In this document: in pieces, positions 8,079 to 15,570 of the stretch
Numbering within the stretch: position 1 is the first letter of the stretch
Layout of the letters: every line of letters starts with the position of its first letter
Assembly (NCBI RefSeq): GCF_003194605.1
Contig: NZ_QHKY01000001.1
Span: forward strand, 558,001 to 622,000
Direction: 5' to 3'
DNA length: 64,000 nucleotides
Source of the DNA: Nocardioides gilvus
Lineage (GTDB): Bacteria; Actinomycetota; Actinomycetes; Propionibacteriales; Nocardioidaceae
The notes under the pieces: generated by a model
The model's database searches: none
What the model was told of the DNA's origin: nothing
The model's input: only the letters and a program-made list of their open reading frames with translations
Translations under genes and position numbers: made by a program

Positions 8079-9047
8079 TCACGGTGCGGTCAGGCGGAGG
8101 CCAACGGCCCCCGGGAACAGGGCGAAGAGGATGACGACCGGCAGAACGAGAAAGACCACCGGGACGAGCATGAAGACCTCACGGCGAGCGGCTGACTCGA
8201 TCAACGCCCGCCGCCCCGCCTCACGTACGTCGGCGGCCTGGGCGTGCAGCACATCGGCCAACGGCGTTCCGCGTTCGACCGCGATGGCAATCCCCTGGGC
8301 GAACTGGGCCACGATCGGCACCCCACTGGTTGCGGCCAGTCGCTCGAAGGCCTGTCCCACAGGCTCCCCGGTACGGATCTCACCGAGCACTCGTCCCAGA
8401 TCGACGGCCAACTCACCGCGACTCCGGTGGACCACTCGGTCCAGCGCCGCGACCGGGCTCTCGCCCGACGCCACGGCAAGGGCGAGCAGCTCGGCCAGCA
8501 CCGGGAACTCGGTCAGGATGGCCCGGTCACGTGCCTTTGCCTGAGCCGTGAGGCGTTGGTCTCGCAGGACCACCCCGGTGACGAAGGCGCAGGCACAGAG
8601 CAACAACCCGCTCACCACGCCACCGCCGCCGCGCAGGGCGGCAAGGATCTGCCAGGCGGAACCGACGGCGAAGCCCACCAGCCCCCACACCACCTGTTCA
8701 ATGCGGAACTCGTGCACGGTGAGTCCGAGACCTGCCCGGTCGAGGCGTCGCGCCACCGAGGCGGACCCACCCAACACCTTCTCGACCCCGTCGGCACTGC
8801 GCCGCAGCACCGGCCCGAAGATGCCCGTCGCGGCTGCCAACGGAGAAGCGGAGAGCGGCGCGGCCGCGGACGAGACACCCCGCAGACGAGTCGCAGCGGG
8901 GGACCCGGAACGCGCTGCCTCCCGGACGTAGGGCAAGACCCTGGTCTCCAGAGACGTACGGCGGATCGCCACCACCCGTGACCCGGCCAACAGCAGACCA
9001 CCAGCGGCGAGCACGCCGAGGACGGCACCGAGCATCGCGGGACTCAC
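8079..9047 (-). CDS. tadC: type II secretion F domain protein, TadC-like
   Basis: The 322-aa protein starts at GTG 9047 inside the tadB stop (GTGA). It has an N-terminal membrane segment, two central ones (about residues 126-170) and a C-terminal hydrophobic hairpin (VFMLVPVVFLVLPVVILFALFPG), with the T2SF core ILTEFPVLAELLALAVASGESPVAALDRV. TadC pairs with TadB as the inner-membrane platform of the Flp pilus, driven by the CpaF ATPase. The 73-base gap to the pilin gene has its own Shine-Dalgarno. Confidence 0.9.
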   Translation of the reverse strand: MSPAMLGAVLGVLAAGGLLLAGSRVVAIRRTSLETRVLPYVREAARSGSPAATRLRGVSSAAAPLSASPLAAATGIFGPVLRRSADGVEKVLGGSASVARRLDRAGLGLTVHEFRIEQVVWGLVGFAVGSAWQILAALRGGGGVVSGLLLCACAFVTGVVLRDQRLTAQAKARDRAILTEFPVLAELLALAVASGESPVAALDRVVHRSRGELAVDLGRVLGEIRTGEPVGQAFERLAATSGVPIVAQFAQGIAIAVERGTPLADVLHAQAADVREAGRRALIESAARREVFMLVPVVFLVLPVVILFALFPGAVGLRLTAP

Positions 9048-9898
9048 GCGAGAATCCTGCGTTCGACGGGTAGTCGACCAATCCTGGTCATCAGCGCGTA
9101 TGCGCCGAAGCAGGCGGCCGCGCCGACCATCAGCACCAGGACACCGGCTGCCGACGCGAAGTGGGTGATCACGTCGGACTGGAACGACATCATGAGCAGC
9201 ACGATCCAAGGAGCCGCCACCGCCATACGGGCCCCGCTCACGGTCCAGGCCTGCCGTGCCTCGAGTTCCGATCGGGTGCGCTCCTCCTCCCGCAGGTAGT
9301 GGGAGAGGTTGCGGAGCAGACGCCCGAGGTCACCCCCGCCCACCTCGCGCGCGACCCGCAACCCCTCGACCATCCGGTCCCCCACCGGGTCAGCGAGAAG
9401 CACCTTGAGACGGTCGAGCGACTCCCCGAACCTGCCGGTGACGTGGTAGTCCAGCCCGAACTGGGCGAAGGCGTCACGCAGTGGTTCAGGCCCGGTGGTG
9501 GCGAGACTGATCAGCCCGTCCGGCAGGGACATCCCGGCCCGCACCGCCGAGGAGAGGTTGTCCACTGCCTCGGGCCAGACCTGTGCGAACTCCTGCTGCC
9601 GCACCCGAGCACGACGACGTACGGTCGCGTACGGAGTCGTGGAAGCCATGAGCCCGAAGACCAGGGCGACCGGGAAGGTGCGCGAGACGACCTGGACCAC
9701 GACCAGGGCCATGAAACCGAACAGCAGGGACAGACCGGTGAGGCTGGTGACCGAGACGTGGGCCATCCCAGCACGCTCGAGAAGGTGCTGGAGCCGGCCC
9801 GCGTTGACGTCGTCAGGACGAGGGCTGCGCGGCAGCGCAAAGGCAGCCCAGATCAGCATGGCTCCCACTCCGACCCCCAGGCCGATCAGGGCCCCCAT
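9044..9898 (-). CDS. tadB: type II secretion F domain protein, TadB-like
   Basis: The 284-aa protein starts at ATG 9898, overlapping the cpaF stop (ATGA); the longer frame to 10297 is antisense noise. The T2SF region FAQVWPEAVDNLSSAVRAGMSLPDGLISL and GLRVAREVGGGDLGRLLRNLSHYLREE is clear, with membrane helices at both ends. It is a platform protein of the Tad machine. Because cpaF is interrupted upstream, tadB and everything downstream may depend on read-through or on a promoter inside the element. Confidence 0.9.
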   Translation of the reverse strand: MGALIGLGVGVGAMLIWAAFALPRSPRPDDVNAGRLQHLLERAGMAHVSVTSLTGLSLLFGFMALVVVQVVSRTFPVALVFGLMASTTPYATVRRRARVRQQEFAQVWPEAVDNLSSAVRAGMSLPDGLISLATTGPEPLRDAFAQFGLDYHVTGRFGESLDRLKVLLADPVGDRMVEGLRVAREVGGGDLGRLLRNLSHYLREEERTRSELEARQAWTVSGARMAVAAPWIVLLMMSFQSDVITHFASAAGVLVLMVGAAACFGAYALMTRIGRLPVERRILA

Positions 9899-10533
9899 CA
9901 GGACGCACCGAGGCGTGAGGGACCCGCGTTGAGCAACCTGTGCACATCGACGCCGACCCGCTCGTAGCGTTCGAGGCGGTGCGGAAGTCCGCCCGTCCAG
10001 ACGAGCCCGTCGGAGCGGCGCTCGAAGATCGGCTCTATCTCGATGATGTCTGCCTCGACCCGCCCCGGGACTGCGACGATCTCGTTGACCCTTCGCACAC
10101 CTCGCGCATCGAGACCGAGGTGGACCACCAGGTCGACGGAGCTCGCCACGGTGGGGACGACGAATCGGGCCGAGATGTTCTCCCCCGCCAGGAGCGGCAG
10201 AGTGCACATCTTCATCAAGGCCTCCCGCGCACTGTTGGCGTGCAGGGTACACATCCCCGGCAGTCCCGAGTTGAGCGCGAGCAAGAGGTCCATGCACTCC
10301 TCGGCACGCACCTCACCCACGAGGATGCGCGAGGGACGCATCCGCAGCGACTCCTTGACCAGATCACGGAGCCGGATCTCGCCGGTGCCCTCGAGCCCCG
10401 ACTGCCGCGTCTGCATCGGCACCCAGTCAGGATGGGGAAATTTCAGCTCGAACACCTCTTCGGCGCTGACCACCCGGTCGCCTCCCGGGATCGCCGCTGC
10501 CAGGCAGTTCAGCAGGGTGGTCTTCACCACCAT
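9898..10533 (-). pseudogene. cpaF/tadA ATPase, C-terminal fragment (separated by element insertion)
   Basis: This is the C-terminal half of a CpaF/TadA-type secretion ATPase: KTTLLNCLAAAIPGGDRVV (the rest of Walker A), Asp box and Walker B region LRMRPSRILVGEVRAEECMDLL, His-box HANSAREALMKM. Host sequence ends at the AAG codon (10522-10524); the ATG VV start at 10533 belongs to the element. As it stands this piece lacks the glycines and Lys-partner residues of the P-loop, so it cannot be a working ATPase alone. Joined to the 229 codons ending at 14614, it gives an intact 436-aa protein in frame. Confidence 0.93.
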
Positions 10534-10547
10534 GCCTTAGTGTCACC
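10500..10547. other. attachment site, left junction (attL)
   Basis: Host arm (GCAGGGTGGT) meets element arm (CACCACCATGCCTTAG) at core CTT 10522-10524. The element arm, read with the right-end element arm, forms an imperfect dyad containing CTAAGG on each side. The integrase start codon (10550) is only 25 bases from the core. Confidence 0.8.
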
Positions 10548-10549
10548 TC

Positions 10550-11950
10550 ATGACCACACGGACCAGCGTTGCGATCTACGCCCGCATCTCACAGGACCGC
10601 GAGGGAGCGGGTCTCGGTATCGAGCGGCAACTCGCGGACTGCCGAGCCGAGGCGGAGCGGATGGGCTGGACGGTGGCCGAGGAGTACGTCGACGACGACA
10701 TCAGCGCGTACTCCGGCAAGCGACGCCCGGCCTACGAGCGAATGTTGGAAGACCTGCAAGAAGGCATCAGAGACGCGATCATCGTGTGGCACATCGACCG
10801 GCTACACCGACGCCCGATCGAACTCGAAGAGTTCGCCCGAACCTGCGCGCGCGCTGGAGTCGCAGACCTACGGACGGTCCACGGCGAATTCGACCTGGGA
10901 ACCGGAGACGGGATGTTGATGGCTCGCGTGCTTGCGGCCGTGGCCGCCAACGAGAGCGACAGCAAGCGCAGACGCGGACGCCGCAAGATGCAGGAGATTG
11001 CCGAGGCAGGTCGCCCGCACGGGGGCGGGACCAGGCCGTTTGGCTTTCAATCCGACCGGATCACCCACGATGCCCAAGAGGCTCAGATCATCCGCACGCT
11101 CGCGGAGAGGGCCCTGGCGGGCGAGAGCCTGACCAGTCTTGGCCGATGGCTCACCGAGGAGGGGGTCACGACAGTGACAGGCAAGGAGTGGCGCACCCCG
11201 GTTATTCGTCAACTCCTACTCAACCCGCGCATCTACGGCGTCAGGGTCCATCGCGGGCAAGCCTTGGGACCTGCCGTATGGGAGCCGATCATTTCTCCTG
11301 AGCGCGGCGAGGCTCTTCAACTCCTGCTCACCAATCCCGAGCGACGAACCAACCGAACAGCACGCCGCTACCTGCTCTCAGGCATGTGCCGTTGCCAACT
11401 GTGCGGCAGCGTCATGTACTCGGTCCCCCGCTACGAGGAACGGCGCTACCTGTGTCGCTCGGGCCACGACTTCGGCGGCTGCGGACGCATGGCCATCTCA
11501 GCGGCACCCCTGGAACAGATCGTGAGCGAGGCAGTCCTCCAGCGCCTCGACAGTCCCCTGCTCCACGACGCCCTGGCGGGACGGATCCACGACGACGGGT
11601 TGGCCACTGAACTCGGCAAGCAGATCGCTGCCGATACCTCACAGCTCGAAGAACTCACCGACCTCTACACCAACCGGGCGATCACGCCACCGGAGTGGAT
11701 GCGCGCACGGGATGCCATCGAGGCACGACGAAACGCAGCACGACGCCGTCTCTCCGGCCTAACGGGGACAAGGAACCTTGACGCCTACATCGGCAACGGA
11801 GCCGACCTGCGCCGACAGTGGGGAGAACTCAACCTCGATCGACAGCGCAACATCGTCCAAGCACTAGTCGATCACGTGGAGATCATGCCCGGCACCCGAG
11901 GCACCCGAGCAGTCGCCATCGAGCGCGTCAATCCGATTTGGCGTCTCTAA
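10550..11950 (+). CDS. int: large serine recombinase/integrase
   Basis: The 466-aa protein has the resolvase catalytic domain at the N-terminus (VAIYARISQDREG with the nucleophilic Ser at residue 14, DDISAYSGKRRPAYERML, IIVWHIDRLHRR) and a recombinase domain (RPFGFQSD, LTSLGRWLTEEG, LLLNPRIYGVRVHRG). A zinc ribbon follows (CRCQLCG...CRSGHDFGGC) and then a C-terminal coiled stretch. Large serine recombinases integrate circular DNA at short dyad sites without host ligase. The gene starts 25 bases from the left core, so in the circle its promoter must come from the other end of the element. It ends convergently, overlapping the 59-aa gene by four bases. Confidence 0.96.
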   Translation: MTTRTSVAIYARISQDREGAGLGIERQLADCRAEAERMGWTVAEEYVDDDISAYSGKRRPAYERMLEDLQEGIRDAIIVWHIDRLHRRPIELEEFARTCARAGVADLRTVHGEFDLGTGDGMLMARVLAAVAANESDSKRRRGRRKMQEIAEAGRPHGGGTRPFGFQSDRITHDAQEAQIIRTLAERALAGESLTSLGRWLTEEGVTTVTGKEWRTPVIRQLLLNPRIYGVRVHRGQALGPAVWEPIISPERGEALQLLLTNPERRTNRTARRYLLSGMCRCQLCGSVMYSVPRYEERRYLCRSGHDFGGCGRMAISAAPLEQIVSEAVLQRLDSPLLHDALAGRIHDDGLATELGKQIAADTSQLEELTDLYTNRAITPPEWMRARDAIEARRNAARRRLSGLTGTRNLDAYIGNGADLRRQWGELNLDRQRNIVQALVDHVEIMPGTRGTRAVAIERVNPIWRL

Positions 11951-12126
11951 CCGGGTGGACCCGGCCGCGTGCTCGCGCTGCCGCGCTTGCGCCCGCCCCC
12001 GGCCTCCGCCCGACCTAGAAGCACCATCACCCGTTCAACCGTGCTCGGATCTGTGACCTGCACCGGAACCCCCTGATCCGCACAGGTCTGCTCCACCAGC
12101 GCCCGCACATCGTCTGCCCAGCCCAT
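11947..12126 (-). CDS. 59-aa protein coupled to the element's Rep gene
   Basis: ATG 12126 shares its A with the rep stop codon (TGATG), so the two genes are probably translationally coupled. The product starts MGWADDVRALVEQTCADQG, has a VTDPSTVERVMVLLG segment and a basic Gly/Arg/Pro tail. Small proteins of this look sit beside Rep and recombinase genes in other actinobacterial elements as far as I recall; no function is known. Being short, basic and next to the integrase, it is a candidate recombination directionality factor, but this is inference only. Confidence 0.65.
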   Translation of the reverse strand: MGWADDVRALVEQTCADQGVPVQVTDPSTVERVMVLLGRAEAGGGRKRGSASTRPGPPG

Positions 12127-12902
12127 CACGACCACCGCAACGAGATAGCCGGAGCGCCGTTCCAGTCCTCGACCTCATGAGAGTTCCAAGACCAGGACGG
12201 CGATGCCTGCATGCGCTCGCAGGCCATCTCCGTGACCTCATCCGCCGAGCGACCCGTCAGCCGTACAGCCCTGGGGGCGAACCCCTCAGCGACCTCATAC
12301 CGCTTGAGCGAACGCGTGCGTTCCCGATCCTCGAACGACTTGCCGACGTACTTGCCCAGGTAGCCCGCTGCCTTACGCGCCTCCCCCACCCGTCCCGAGC
12401 CGACAGCCAGATCGCCCAGCAACTTGATGTGAACGAACCCGGCACCGGGCGCGTCCCAGGCGGCCTTCAACTGGCTGCGGTGCACGTATCGCCCGAGGGC
12501 CAGATGCATGTGCAGACCGTGGTCGGTCTTGTGCCACTCCGGCACCCACACATAGGGCAGCGGCTTCCCGCCCAGACCCTGCCGGAGTTTCCGGACGAAG
12601 ACCCCGACATCCTCACGAATCTGCCGCTCATCGTGACACCCCGAACCCTCGTAGGTCAGGGTGACGAGTCGATTGAGCCCGTTCTCCACGCAGTACCGAC
12701 GCAGACGCGAACGAGCGCGCCGACCCGCTTCCTGACGTGCACGATCAGGATCAGCGGCAGAAGTTCCAGGAACGTACGTGCGGGGAGCACGAGTCGACGG
12801 CTGGAATGACCCCCCGGCCTCGAACGCACCGGGATACAGGTTGAGATTCCACGCGGCCTGTGGTGCAAGCAGGGGACGCAGATGGCGAGAGCGATCGGCC
12901 AT
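12126..12902 (-). CDS. HUH-type rolling-circle replication initiator (Rep)
   Basis: The 258-aa protein from ATG 12902 has the layout of a Rep/G2P-type HUH endonuclease. These are a beta-strand motif RLVTLTYEG (about 78-86), the metal-binding HUH motif in HGLHMHLAL (His121-Met-His123), and a downstream Tyr motif AAGYLGKYVGK (Tyr171/Tyr175) that would make the 5'-phosphotyrosine bond. The frame is open to 13004, but the extra residues look unlike the family. Such proteins nick one strand at an origin and start rolling-circle replication, so the excised circle may replicate. Start choice is uncertain because no strong Shine-Dalgarno is seen. Confidence 0.85.
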   Translation of the reverse strand: MADRSRHLRPLLAPQAAWNLNLYPGAFEAGGSFQPSTRAPRTYVPGTSAADPDRARQEAGRRARSRLRRYCVENGLNRLVTLTYEGSGCHDERQIREDVGVFVRKLRQGLGGKPLPYVWVPEWHKTDHGLHMHLALGRYVHRSQLKAAWDAPGAGFVHIKLLGDLAVGSGRVGEARKAAGYLGKYVGKSFEDRERTRSLKRYEVAEGFAPRAVRLTGRSADEVTEMACERMQASPSWSWNSHEVEDWNGAPAISLRWS

Positions 12903-13314
12903 GACAGAGACTTTCGGGACGCAGCGACAGGAGACTGGTCCCGCACGGCTGCCTGCGTATTTGTCGCCACCGAATATGCGACCGCGCAGCCGTCTGCTGG
13001 TCATTCGGCCCGGTTAACTTCCGGCCTGGCTTTGTCTCTGTCATGGAACGGGATTTCCCCGAACTCTTAGAACCACCCACAGGATGCATCATCTCAACAA
13101 ATCCTGCACCCCGAACACGCCGAAGAGGGGACAGCGCACATCGCCGCCCTGCCTATCGGTGCTGCGGCTCGCCGCTCCCCCACGCGGGAAAAACGTCCGC
13201 GCGGGGCCCCTGCGGACCCGAGAGAGCCGCCGCCCAGGCAAGGCCGCGACGACGACGAGTTGTGTTGCTATTTCAAGTGAAGGGCGGGCTGCGCCCGCCG
13301 TCCCCAACAGGCTG
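12903..13314. other. noncoding stretch with hairpins; possible origin and terminator
   Basis: No convincing gene is present. Two hairpins are visible. The first is GTCCGC...GCGGAC around 13196-13218, enclosing GGGGCCCC. The second is a perfect GGCGGGC-TGC-GCCCGCC at 13283-13299, just downstream of the 351-aa gene's stop, without a U-run. The first may be part of a rolling-circle origin for the neighbouring Rep; the second may end the 73-aa/351-aa transcript. Both roles are inferred from position. Confidence 0.4.
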
Positions 13315-14370
13315 CTAGTCGAGAGGCGGGAGGAGTCCCACCTCGTCACAGCGCTTTGCATTAGCGACCGCCAGCACCCTCCCCACCGGAGTGACATGGA
13401 CCGAGCCAGGGATCGCGTCCCACCAGGCACGCAGAATTGCCAGATTCGGCTTTGCGTCCAGAGCGCTCGCGAACTGCTCTTTGAGGTCGGGATCTACGGA
13501 GCCGAGCCCGAACGTTCCTTTTGCCAAAGTAATCGCCTCGGCAACTTCTGCTTCATCACGAAAGGCTTCGAGAGCTTTTTCAAGGCTACCCAACGATGGA
13601 TGCCCCACCCGCGAAAAGCCGGGCTTCAACTCGTGATCAATGACTGCCTTCCGCAGGATATTCCCACCCTGATTATCCAGGACCCCATCGACCAATTCTG
13701 AGGATATACCAGACGCCAGATACCCCGGCGTCTTGCTCTCGCCGTAGTAATCAGCGAAGCGCCTCAGAGTGCCACTCCTACTCGCGCGAACCGCATCGAG
13801 AAGGTCCAAATGATCAAGCCAGTCAAACCCCTCGGGGAGATCCTCCATTTCGAACTGACCGAACAACCTGTCCATGGTCGCCAGTCCAAACTCAACCTGT
13901 CCCGAGGCCGGCGAGAACTGAGACGCTGCCTGCAGAACCGTCAGACCATTGAGCGCTTGCGAATCGAGGAGGTCGACGACTTGGACGGCTCGATCTATTC
14001 CGGCTCGGATTGGACGATCATCCCCTCGCTCCACCCTTTGGGTGAGCAGTTCCGACAACATGTCATAGTCGCCGTCGCGTTCGGTAGAGGCGGCCCCAAT
14101 GTGTGCTTTTCTAAGCAGGACTTGAAAGGCAGGGTCAGCGAAGGCTGATAATTTGTCTAGAGCGTTTAGACGATTCAGCACTCGCTCGTTGAGTTTTTCG
14201 ATGCGCACGACTCCCAGCGCGTCAGCCTTCTCGAAATGCTCGCTGACAACCCTCCTGGCGACGAGTTCGGCAACCTCCATCGCCTGGTCCAACGTAATGT
14301 TCTCATTGAAGTCGCCAGCCACCATGATTTGTTTTGCGTTGTCGCCAGCGCGCTGCGTTTGGCCGCTCAC
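13315..14370 (-). CDS. unknown 351-aa soluble protein with N-terminal AGDN motif
   Basis: The 351-aa protein begins MSGQTQRAGDNAKQIMVAGD. This AGDN-x-x-Q-x-x-x-AGD pattern is like the short beta-solenoid motif at the start of some defence-associated and LPO_1073/Vpar_1526-type proteins; family membership is from memory and unverified. The rest is mainly helical, with no membrane segment and no catalytic motif recognised, and many acidic residues in the middle (FEMEDLPEGFDWLDHLDLL). Its start overlaps the stop of the 73-aa membrane protein (ATGA), and that protein carries the same QRAGDNA motif. Base composition is lower in GC than the host. A role in phage exclusion or element maintenance is a guess. 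Confidence 0.8.
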   Translation of the reverse strand: MSGQTQRAGDNAKQIMVAGDFNENITLDQAMEVAELVARRVVSEHFEKADALGVVRIEKLNERVLNRLNALDKLSAFADPAFQVLLRKAHIGAASTERDGDYDMLSELLTQRVERGDDRPIRAGIDRAVQVVDLLDSQALNGLTVLQAASQFSPASGQVEFGLATMDRLFGQFEMEDLPEGFDWLDHLDLLDAVRASRSGTLRRFADYYGESKTPGYLASGISSELVDGVLDNQGGNILRKAVIDHELKPGFSRVGHPSLGSLEKALEAFRDEAEVAEAITLAKGTFGLGSVDPDLKEQFASALDAKPNLAILRAWWDAIPGSVHVTPVGRVLAVANAKRCDEVGLLPPLD

Positions 14371-14588
14371 GATTGGCCCTTGCGAATCTTCTGGTCTCCT
14401 CCGGCTTGAGTCTGAATTGCATTATCGCCCGCTCGCTGACTTTGGCGCACATTCCGCACTGCCAAGCGATATCCCACCGGACCACTAACCCCTGCCCCTA
14501 TAACCAGTCCGATCAGCATCGTCCCGAGGCCGTCGAAGAACCACTCCACTTGCTTCCCCCATCTGTTGGTCTTGGGGGCCATCCTCAC
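14367..14588 (-). CDS. 73-aa single-pass membrane protein with C-terminal AGDN/AGGD motif
   Basis: The protein has a basic N-terminus, one membrane segment (about residues 18-40, FFDGLGTMLIGLVIGAGVSG) and a cytoplasmic tail RQSQRAGDNAIQTQAGGD. The tail motif matches the N-terminus of the 351-aa protein encoded immediately downstream (overlap ATGA). The start could be 14588 or the ATG at 14582. It lies 10 bases after the truncated cpaF stop, so in the integrated state the pilus promoter would transcribe it. A membrane anchor for the 351-aa partner is the simplest reading. Confidence 0.75.
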   Translation of the reverse strand: MRMAPKTNRWGKQVEWFFDGLGTMLIGLVIGAGVSGPVGYRLAVRNVRQSQRAGDNAIQTQAGGDQKIRKGQS

Positions 14589-14589
14589 A

Positions 14590-14640
14590 CAGGGTGCCCT
14601 AAGGAATTGTGGGCTTGCCGGCCTGCGTCCCTCCGGCGAT
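14590..14640. other. attachment site, right junction (attR)
   Basis: Element arm GTGCCCTAAGGAATTGTGGG meets host arm GCCGGCCTGCGTCCCTCC at core CTT 14614-14616. Rejoined with the left junction, the element arms give CTAAGG-N-ATTGTGG facing CTAAGGCATGGTGG (attP) and the host arms give GCAGGGTGG facing GCAGGCCGG (attB). Both are imperfect dyads centred on the core, as serine integrases need. Confidence 0.8.
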
Positions 14641-15300
14641 CAAGATGTTGAGGCCGGCGCGCACCGAGGCCTCGAGGAACTCCGCGGCGCTCGCCGTGAG
14701 ACTGCCCAGCTCGACCAACTCGGTGAGACGAGCTGCCTGTAGACGGAACTTGCGGATGTTGACTGCCGTGAAACCCCGGCTGATCCCCTCCAGCACCACG
14801 TGGAGGCGGTGCCCCTCAGGAAGCATCGCGTCGACGAAGGGGCGGCTGAGGTCGATGCGGCGGCCGCTGGACTTGAGCATGCGTTCGACCAACTCGTCGA
14901 CCTGCGCGGAGGTGAGCACCAGGTTGGTGAGCTCGTGGCGACCGTTGCGAGCGACGAAGACCCGCGAGGGGTCGTTGATCCAGATCTCCTCGACGCTCGG
15001 GTCGTCGAGCAACGGCTGGAGCGCCCCGAAGCCGGCGACCCGGGCCACCAGCTCCTCGACCAGGCTCGCGGGATCGTCCACGGGCGGGACCGCCCCGGTG
15101 AGCGAGCGGTCGTCGTGCTCCCGGACCAGGGTGCGGGCGAGGTGGCGTACGACGTCGATGCCGCGCTGGGGGTCGACCCCCTCGCGTCGCACCGCGTCAC
15201 GCAACTGCAGGTCGAGCGCTTCCACGGTCTCCGACGAGGCGCCGGAGCCGGCCAGGACGGCGCGCCCGGGCGTCGTCAGCGTGGCCGCAATGGCGTTCAT
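14599..15300 (-). pseudogene. cpaF/tadA ATPase, N-terminal fragment (truncated by element)
   Basis: This 233-aa open frame is the N-terminal half of a CpaF/TadA-type ATPase: EELVARVAGFGALQPLLDD, VEEIWINDPSRVFVARNGRHE, SGRRIDLSRPFVDAMLPEGHRLHVVLEGI, and NILIAGGTQAGK where Walker A begins. After Lys229 it runs into element sequence encoding PTIP and a TAG stop. CpaF hexamers power Flp pilus assembly; this fragment lacks the Thr of the P-loop, Walker B and the His box, so it should be inactive. The ATG at 15300 is the first gene of the tad operon. Confidence 0.93.
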
Positions 15301-15570
15301 GGAGGTCCTGTCCCGGTGGTCGGCGATGGCATGCGGACGCTAGCGAGATCGGAGCCAGGTCTGCATCGACAGAACGGCGTATCTGTGGACAAACAGCCGC
15401 TCCTGGCCGGATTTACCCAACTCTTGAGCGGACGGCGAGCCGATTTGCGTCCCCCGATTCACCTCTGGCGTGACCCATCTCATATCGTGAGCGACAGCAG
15501 GTAACTGCTTGTGACACAACGGTTTATTCCGTTGAGTAGCCCCACACCCATTCCTTGGAGGGAACAGCAC
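15301..15570. promoter_or_regulatory. divergent intergenic region between cpaF and the Tat-exported protein
   Basis: This 270-base region must hold promoters for the tad operon (leftward) and the exported protein (rightward). ATTTACCCAA at 15411-15420 followed by TGAGCG at 15425 recurs at 17085-17094 and 17101, between the two LuxR-type regulators. A good Shine-Dalgarno (GGAGGG, 15557-15562) precedes the ATG at 15571. No clear -35/-10 pair is seen. Confidence 0.45.

Larger units (their letters stand above)
10522..14616. mobile_element. 4.1-kb integrative element inserted in Walker A of cpaF
   Basis: The insertion is bounded by the shared trinucleotide CTT (10522-10524 and 14614-14616), giving a unit length of 4,092 bp. 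The host gene cpaF is broken exactly between GGTQAGK and TTLLN, and removal restores the reading frame. Inside lie a serine integrase, a 59-aa protein, an HUH replication initiator, a noncoding hairpin-rich stretch, a 351-aa protein and a 73-aa membrane protein. The cargo genes near the right end are visibly more AT-rich than the host. This is a minimal integrate-and-replicate element, comparable in logic to small actinomycete integrative elements but with no transfer gene visible. Confidence 0.92.
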
